Part shown: positions 58,088-64,000 of the stretch, in pieces | Layout of the letters: each line of letters opens with the position of its first letter | Position numbering within the stretch: position 1 is the stretch's first letter | The notes under the pieces: generated by a model | Told to the model about the DNA's origin: nothing | What the model saw: the letters and a program-made list of their open reading frames with translations, nothing else | The model's database searches: none | Assembly: GCA_036971475.1 (NCBI GenBank) | Contig: JBAIZL010000006.1 | Location: 62,904,398-62,968,397, forward strand | Origin: Prosapia bicincta | Lineage: Eukaryota > Arthropoda > Insecta > Hemiptera > Cercopidae | DNA length: 64,000 nt | Reading direction: 5' to 3' | Translations under genes and position numbers: made by a program

Positions 58088-60396
58088 ATGACTGATTTTA
58101 CTATAGTAGAGTTAGCTCCAATAGCGATAGCCTTAGATGACGAAGAGATTGAAAATAAGAGAAAAAAGCGAAGGATATGGGTTCATGATTTATGGAAGAA
58201 AAGGGGAAGTCAGGGAGAGTTCATCACGTTATTTAAGGGACTAATGGACGATGAAACTAAGTTCTTTAAATATTTTAGGATGACAAGTGAAACATTTCAT
58301 ATTTTACTCGGTAAAGTGGAAGTGCATTTAAGAAAACTAGACACTCACTGAAGGAAATCAGTGACAACCAAGGAACGACTAGCTGTATGTTTAAGGTGAG
58401 TAAAACGTAACAATAATTTAAAGAATATTTGTATTATTGAAACACAATTAATAAAGTCATAATTTAATTAAACTTTAACAGCATTATAAACCAAAAGCTG
58501 AAATACCACAAATTAAATGTTTTTTGAGCCAAACTTTTTAAGTAAAAGTTTGAAAGTAGTTTTGCAGAATGTTTGATTCTCCAGTTGCGCCAGTAGCAGT
58601 GTCATCCATGTAGTTAGAGTCACTCTACTGTGATTGCACTGTTCAAGGAGAAGGCGTTGAAGAGTGTTGAAGATTTATAGAACTACCGGGAATGTCATAC
58701 GGTTGTAGTTGTCCTGTGAGTGTTTTCATTTCAAATTTTTGAACAACGCTAAAGATTTCTGATTTGGCCAGATGCCAATTATACGGTGAAAGAGTTTTTA
58801 ATGGTGGTGCCATTGCTTTTAAGAAAATATCGACTGGGTGATCCGCTGGTTTAGGTTTTTCTTTATTTTTGATGATAAAATCCATCAATTTGGAAGAGAC
58901 ACTTTCTTCGGTGTTGGTGCTCGTTATTTTCTTCACGGCTTTCACACAAGGCTTTGGAGGTAGTTGAAATGTTGATTTTTTTTGTGTCTGTATGGTTGGT
59001 GTTGGCACTTGTTCCTTGGTACTTTCATTCCTCAATATCTCTATAGTCTGGACATCGTCATCAGTTGTATTAGCAGTTGTATCTTCGAGCTGCTCCTCCT
59101 GTGTGTCACTAGTTTGGTCTTCAATACTGATACTACTAAAAGTTTCCCTTTCATCCAAATACTTTTGTAGGAAGTTCAATTGCTTTGAATATTTGTACAG
59201 CTTCATCTTCTTTCCTACCTGTCCACTTTTCGTTGCAGTTCTTTTCATAGATTTCCTGTAGGTATCTCTAATATTATTCCACCTGGCTTTGCATGTTCCT
59301 CCTGAAATGTAAAGAACCTATTTAGTGTTATAGTTCAAGCTAAAATAAATAGTAGTATACAGTCCGCAACAGCTAGAGGAAGCGCGGTGAGTGAAGGTAA
59401 AAGAAGTTCCTTCCACATATCCCTTATTATACGCAGGTAGCCTAAGATCTAGGTCCGGAAAGAATTTGTTTTCGTTTTGGGGTCCGTAGAAGGCCAAAAT
59501 ACCATTAGTTCAAGCTGTTATATATTGTGTAAATGGTTTCTTGACCGTTCAAAATTCACACACTTATACCTGGCTACAGGAGATTCTCTTCAAACTATCT
59601 CCGCTTAGGACACAGCACAGTCTACAAAATTGTTATGGATACCTGTAAGGTAATATGTGAAACCTTACTCCATGAAACGATGCCAAAACCTACTGAGGAC
59701 ACGTGGAAAACTATATCTACAAAATTCCACAAACGATGGAATTTTCCAAATTGTTTAGGATCTATAGATTGAAAACATGTCATCATACAAGCAGTAGTGC
59801 TATTAGCCTTAGTTGACGCGCAGTATAATTTTATCATGGTCGATGTGGGTGCTTACGGAAAAAACAGTGATGGAGGAATCTTCACGAATTCCAACTTCTA
59901 TAAGGTTGTTGAACTGGGAAGACTGTATATACCAAGTAATGAAAACTTGCCACAAACAACCACAAAAGTGCCATATGTCATGGTAGGGGACGAGGCATTT
60001 CCTCTAAAGACTTATTTAATGAGGCCTTATTCTAAACAGGATTTGGACAGCAATAAAAAAATTTACAACTACAGATTAAGTCGTGCAAGAAGGGTTGTAG
60101 AAAATGCTTTTGGAATTTTGTGCCAAAAATTTAGAATTTACAACAGACGGATCCAGGCTGCACCAAAGAATGTAGACTATATTGTCTTGACAACCTGCAT
60201 ACTACATAATTTCATTAAAAAATATGATAAGAACACATATACATATGAAAGAACAGAAGAAATTGAAGTCCCTGAACACTCGTCGATGACCAATTTGCCT
60301 AGTCAAGGTGGTAATGCAAGAAGGGACGCTTTTGACGTAAGAGAAACGTTTAAACATTATTTCAACTCAGAAGCTGGTAGTGTTCCATGGCAGTGA
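58088..60396 (+). pseudogene. PIF/Harbinger transposase (HARBI1-like), broken
   Basis: Exon 1 (58088-58395, donor AAG/GTGAGT) encodes a typical N-terminus, KRRIWVHDLWKKRGSQGEF then LDDETKF-like MDDETKFFKYFRM, but has an in-frame TGA at 58349. The second part (about 59570-60396) encodes LATGDS, RLGHSTVYKI, WNFPNCLGSID, FIMVDVGAYGKNSDGGIF, GDEAFPLKTYLMRPY and RRVVENAFGIL, the DDE_Tnp_4 landmarks, and stops at 60394. Lesions are a frameshift with a loss of about 10 bp near 59588, a TGA at 59770 just after the first catalytic Asp, a deletion of about 15 residues near 59790, and no clear acceptor for exon 2. It is not functional. Confidence 0.88.
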
Positions 60397-60752
60397 AGGA
60401 AAGGTAGCCGTGAAACCGGCACAATGTAAGCTAAATTGTTTCCCCTGATTCAAAAGATTACATACGCCAATGAAAGTAAGAAACTGTATAAATGTACCAT
60501 AACTTGCTTTCATAACATATATAGAAGCATTTACTGGTTATGTTTATTTTATGCCTTTAACTTGTATTGTATCAAGCTGAATTTAAATATCTACTAAATA
60601 AATAATAACAATTACTTACCATCTAAATTCATTTCAGCACCTATCTTCTCCCAAATTTCATTCTTCACAGACGAGTCCATGTACTTAGCGTTAGACATAT
60701 CATACAAAACTATATTTTTGCGAACACATTCTATCAATTTTTCAGCGTTCAT
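58643..60752 (-). CDS. MADF/BESS-domain protein of the Harbinger element
   Basis: Two exons: 60752-60620 (ATG start, donor GATG/GTAAGT) and 59301-58643 (acceptor ATTTCAG). Together they give about 263 residues with no stop. Residues 1-85 form a MADF (Myb/SANT-related) domain: EKLIECVRKNIVLYD, NEIWEKIGAEM, CKARWNNIRDTYRK and KYSKQLNFLQKYL. The C-terminus has a BESS-like helix pair, VDIFLKAMAPPLKTLSPY then AKSEIFSVVQKFE. Such proteins bind transposon ends and bring the transposase to the nucleus. Its intron contains the transposase's catalytic exon on the other strand. Intact here although the transposase is broken. A domesticated host gene is possible but unproven. Confidence 0.82.
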
Positions 60753-61075
60753 CTTGATGATCGTAACAAACAGTCTTTAAAATATAAATTCTACACAGAA
60801 ATACAACTTTTATATAAAAACGCAATCCTTTTAAAATAGCAATCACATCCGTCATACGACCGTCAGGCGTCCGAACAATCCAAAAATATCGGTGGGAAGA
60901 AATCTGAAAATGACTGACGGACGCTGGCAGAGCGACTGACGGACCTGCGCCGGATGAGTGTAGATAGCGGAACAGGAAATCCATTATAGAATAAAAGTTT
61001 TGATTGTGACGTGACTGATGTGACTGACCTGTGACGCGCCGGAAGTGATGTGTGTGAATAGACCTTTACGGTACA

Positions 61076-61709
61076 ACGCCGGGATCAGATTCAAAATTAC
61101 GAGCGAGCCAACACTAAATGCGGAATGCAGATATCTAAGAACGAAACGGCATGGCTACGCCAGTTTGTAACGATACAGCTAAGTCATAAAATTTAAGATG
61201 TTTAGGGAACAAAAATGCAAAATTTAACTTTTAAACATTAATCATTCAAAATTTTAAAAGCATGATAATGCTATGTTTCTTTTTCTAATAATGGAGTAAA
61301 TGTAAATTACTTTGTATCATGTAGTAGATTTTTTTATAAGTCGAAATCATAAATTTAAATGTAAATTGAATACGCAAAGCAATCTCGAAAAAGGGGCAGT
61401 AGCTCAGCCATAGATTTTGTAGCATGTAAAGCTCTAAATAAAAATTAATCTGTAAAATTTGCAATCTCTGTAAGTAGCGTAGTATTTCTTTAATATGATT
61501 TCTTTGTGATATCGTACATATTTTTATTTTAATAAAGTAAAGTTTGATTTGTTTAAATTAAAATTTGCGCCTTAAATTATTTAACGAACACATAATTCTT
61601 ATAATTCAATTAAACATTGCAGGCCAATCATTTTATTACGTAACAATTACTGCAATATTAAACATCAGACTTAATTCCTCAGGAATTAACGTTCAAAATA
61701 AATACAGTT

Positions 61710-61759
<50 letters not shown>

Positions 61760-61835
61760 GTTATTATTAGTACTTGTAAATAATTTTTTCCACCAATAAA
61801 TGCAATAATTTTACCTGGTGTGATGCGTTGCAGTC
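61076..61835. other. No recognised gene; TA run at 61711-61757
   Basis: AT-rich, with a TA microsatellite about 85 bp before the Penelope-like relic. Confidence 0.5.
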
Positions 61836-61840
61836 ACTAA

Positions 61841-62194
61841 ATAGGGAAAACAACCAGATCATTTAAAATAAGATTTAAAGAACATTACCGAGCATTCAAA
61901 AATAAAAATAAAAAAACATCAAATGTTGCAGCACACCTAACATCACATAAACATGAAATAACAAATTATGAAAATAACCTAACCATACTTGAAATAAATA
62001 ATAACCCAATAGAACTAAACTCACTAAAAAAATACCACATTTATAAAAACATACACAACAATTTAATGAATCTACAAACAACATATGCAGACGACGTACT
62101 ATTCAAAAACATTATACATGCGACTCAAGAGGAACTGTGTGTGACGTCAACAAATACGGACCTCACGGACCGAACATCCACACCAGAAAAATAG
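61841..62194 (+). pseudogene. Penelope-like retroelement C-terminal (GIY-YIG endonuclease) fragment
   Basis: A 117-codon open stretch with no start codon, so easily missed. It reads GKTTRSFKIRFKEHYRAFKN, SNVAAHLTSHKHEITNYE, LTILEINNNPIELNSLKKYH and IYKNIHNNLMNLQTTYADDV, then stops at 62192. The R-x3-R-x-KEH core, the SNVAAHL...H helix and the LE/K-x-IYK end are those of the GIY-YIG domain of Penelope-like elements and related proteins. The catalytic GIY-YIG strands and the reverse transcriptase are missing. The element is 5' truncated. Confidence 0.7.
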
Positions 62195-62357
62195 AGAAAA
62201 ATTAAGCAGTGATTCGACAATGGTCAAGTGCCCGAAAAGTGCCTCATCACACCACGTAAAATTATTGCACTTAGTGGTAGAAAATATTATTTACAAGTAA
62301 TAATAATAACTTCATAAAGTCAGTGCATCGGAAAAATAATAGACAACATGAAATATC

Positions 62358-62414
<57 letters not shown>
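62195..62414 (+). repeat. Penelope-like 3' tail ending in TA microsatellite
   Basis: AAAAGTGCCTCATCACACCA followed by AAAATTATTGCACTTAGTGG matches 42800-42840. The tail ends in a TA run (62361-62414). Confidence 0.6.
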
Positions 62415-62418
<4 letters not shown>

Positions 62419-63160
62419 GTTTTAAAAGTTCAGCAATTTGGATTTTCATCTGTCGAAATAAATTTGGTGGAATAGAGGAAATGATTTAATTTAAACACTT
62501 GTATTCGTTCAATTTAAATTGTGTTTTACCGTATCTTTTTGTAGAGAACGGACGTTTATATAAATTTGAAGATTTTCTCGATTCACAGATAAAATCTTAT
62601 TGCACAGCATTTCAGCTCCATTAATTTTACAGTTTGCACTGAACGCTACATAGATAACTGTAAGAGCTTTTCCACATTTATTTTATATTTCGAAAATGTA
62701 GCTTGAAAACAACTTTAAAGAGTCGTCTTTAAGATTTATCGGCCAGTTTTCTAACATTTCTGTTTACTGATATAAAACTTAAATTAAACAATTCAGATGA
62801 AAGGAATGCATAATACAACATATTTATAACCATATGCTCTCTTAAAAGAAATAACTGAAAGCATTGTGAGTGCAAGTCACATTACCTGCATCCCGTAAAG
62901 CCAATGCTAGCGCCGTATGGAGCCAGCGGCTAAGTAGGTTGCACGCCCTACTATCGCTACTAACAAGTCACCGTTCCCTATACATTGGAAAACATAACTT
63001 GTTCTTTTTGTATAACTAAATATCCTAATCTGGTACTTTAAGGTTATATTTAAACATAACTGTAAATGATGTATGCTATAATACAGTACGTGTATTTCTG
63101 AAGAGTTTTGTTACTTGGCGATTGCTAACGCACTTTGTGCGTTACATTTTGTGCACTTTC
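62415..63160. other. Mostly unrecognised; GC-richer island at 62885-62985
   Basis: The island stands out against AT-rich flanks. Read on the minus strand it ends GGGATGCAG/GTAATG, a donor-like junction preceded by an open stretch LLSRWLHTALALALRDAG. This is not a myosin motif. Confidence 0.35.
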
Positions 63161-63164
63161 ACTA

Positions 63165-63735
63165 TAAAATGAAAACTTTTATAGCGACGCCTACAAAACC
63201 TATTGGATGGAGTTAAATATGCAATTTTGAATCAGTATGTTTTCTGATAGATTAATAGCGTCAGTATAACTTGCGCCAGGTTACGCTATAAGTCACCTCA
63301 AAATAAATTAAATGGTAACATATGATTTCATATATCAGCCGATTTTATCACTCACCACGTTGGTAGTTTATTTGATTACGTTTTGTGACTAAAATTTCAT
63401 TTAGTTTATTTAAAGTTTTAAATATTTGTTATGAGTGCACTTGTATTTTATATGCTTATTTATAATGAAATGTAAAATTGTTTTCAGGCTTGATAAGGGC
63501 AACAAACTAGTAGTGGTAACGTTGCACTAAATAAATAAAATTTCGGCTCGATATGCAACCGGCTTATCGTTTATTAAATAGTTATCCTGAGTGCTCAAAT
63601 AAACATGAACAGCTGATTTTATGTTATACGTTATGCTGTAAAACAACTGTTTCAACTCGTAGGTTGTTACATTATTTATTGAAGTTTGTTAAGGAAAAAC
63701 AATATTATTGTATTGTTTTGATCAGTTAATGAAAT
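63165..63735 (+). mobile_element. Family X element, diverged copy
   Basis: Starts ATGAAAACTTTTATAGCGAC and shares CCAGGTTACGCTATAAGTCA, CAGCTGATTTTATGTTATAC and TAGGTTGTTACATTATTTAT with the copies at 5186, 41240 and 43010. An internal segment (about 63340-63590) is not shared, so it is interrupted. The right terminus was not seen. Confidence 0.55.
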
Positions 63736-64000
63736 TTTGTTAACGAAAATCTGAGGTATAATTTTAGTTTTAAATTTTAATAAATTGTTTACTTGAATTT
63801 TAATTAAATGAGCATTTATCTTCTTATTTCCAAGTGGTCTCCTATGACACTTGCTTTTACACTCCCCCCAGTTCGGAAACCCATGGTTTAAATCTTAATT
63901 CTGAGTCGTTCATGGGTATTTAATAGTTTGTAAAATATCATCTTTTCTAATTATTGCTAATGTTATTTTCATTGCTATAAACACCGCATATATCGTGTTT

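Larger units (their letters stand above)
57900..61075. mobile_element. PIF/Harbinger DNA transposon (approximate limits)
   Basis: Carries both genes usual for the superfamily: a DDE transposase and a DNA-binding partner, here MADF/BESS instead of Myb/SANT. Both flanks are rich in GTCAGT/ACTGAC words (57953-58015 and 60868-61035). The right end reads, inverted, GGTCTATTCACACACATCAC. A matching left terminus and the 3-bp target duplication were not established by eye, so the limits are approximate. Confidence 0.75.

Noticed and set aside
58982..59261. Plus-strand frames opposite the MADF gene
   Set aside because: Antisense shadows of the minus-strand MADF/BESS exon.

Overview
The window looks like AT-rich nuclear DNA of an arthropod, most likely an insect. 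The only host gene I recognise is split by canonical GT-AG introns. It resembles an insect class XV unconventional myosin, and the surrounding repeats (PIF/Harbinger with a MADF partner, hAT, pogo-like, Penelope-like and non-LTR elements, tRNA-like repeats, CA and TA microsatellites) fit an insect genome. The species cannot be read from the sequence.

Host gene. Seven minus-strand exons between 12510 and 55872 encode about 427 continuous residues of a myosin motor domain, from just before the LHLGN strand through switch II and the relay to the SH1 helix and converter. All splice phases match and no exon has a stop. The P-loop, switch I and everything N-terminal should lie to the right of the window. 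The lever arm and tail should lie to the left, because no further exon was found in the 12.5 kb downstream of 12510. The introns reach about 15 kb and hold nearly all other features.

Tandem arrays. Five unrelated satellites sit in or beside this gene: a 22-bp array (1-2855), a 28-bp array with 84-bp higher-order units (6390-12110), a 100-bp array (23571-24260), a 149/150-bp array (33700-37545) and a 177-bp array (44230-49722) with a 14-unit higher-order period. Several keep long reading frames open because their periods suit the genetic code, so most long open frames here are not genes. Large CA, GT and TA microsatellites lie between them.

Mobile elements. A Harbinger element (about 57900-61075) carries a broken transposase on the plus strand and an apparently intact MADF/BESS gene on the minus strand, interleaved intron by exon. 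Other remnants are a hAT transposase (20588-22330), the reverse-transcriptase C-terminus of a non-LTR element (53903-54600), Penelope-like GIY-YIG ends (50335-50690, 61841-62194), a further element-like ORF relic (37555-37975), repeats with tRNA-like Pol III boxes (14185, 51520, 55000), a pogo-like MITE (56290), foldback elements and a palindrome of about 2.5 kb (41121-43667). A diverged tandem pair of about 2.2-kb modules (26200-31050) is unidentified.

The genes do not form an operon or pathway. The picture is one long myosin gene whose introns have repeatedly taken in transposons and satellites. All calls come from reading the sequence by eye; no alignment or database search was run.
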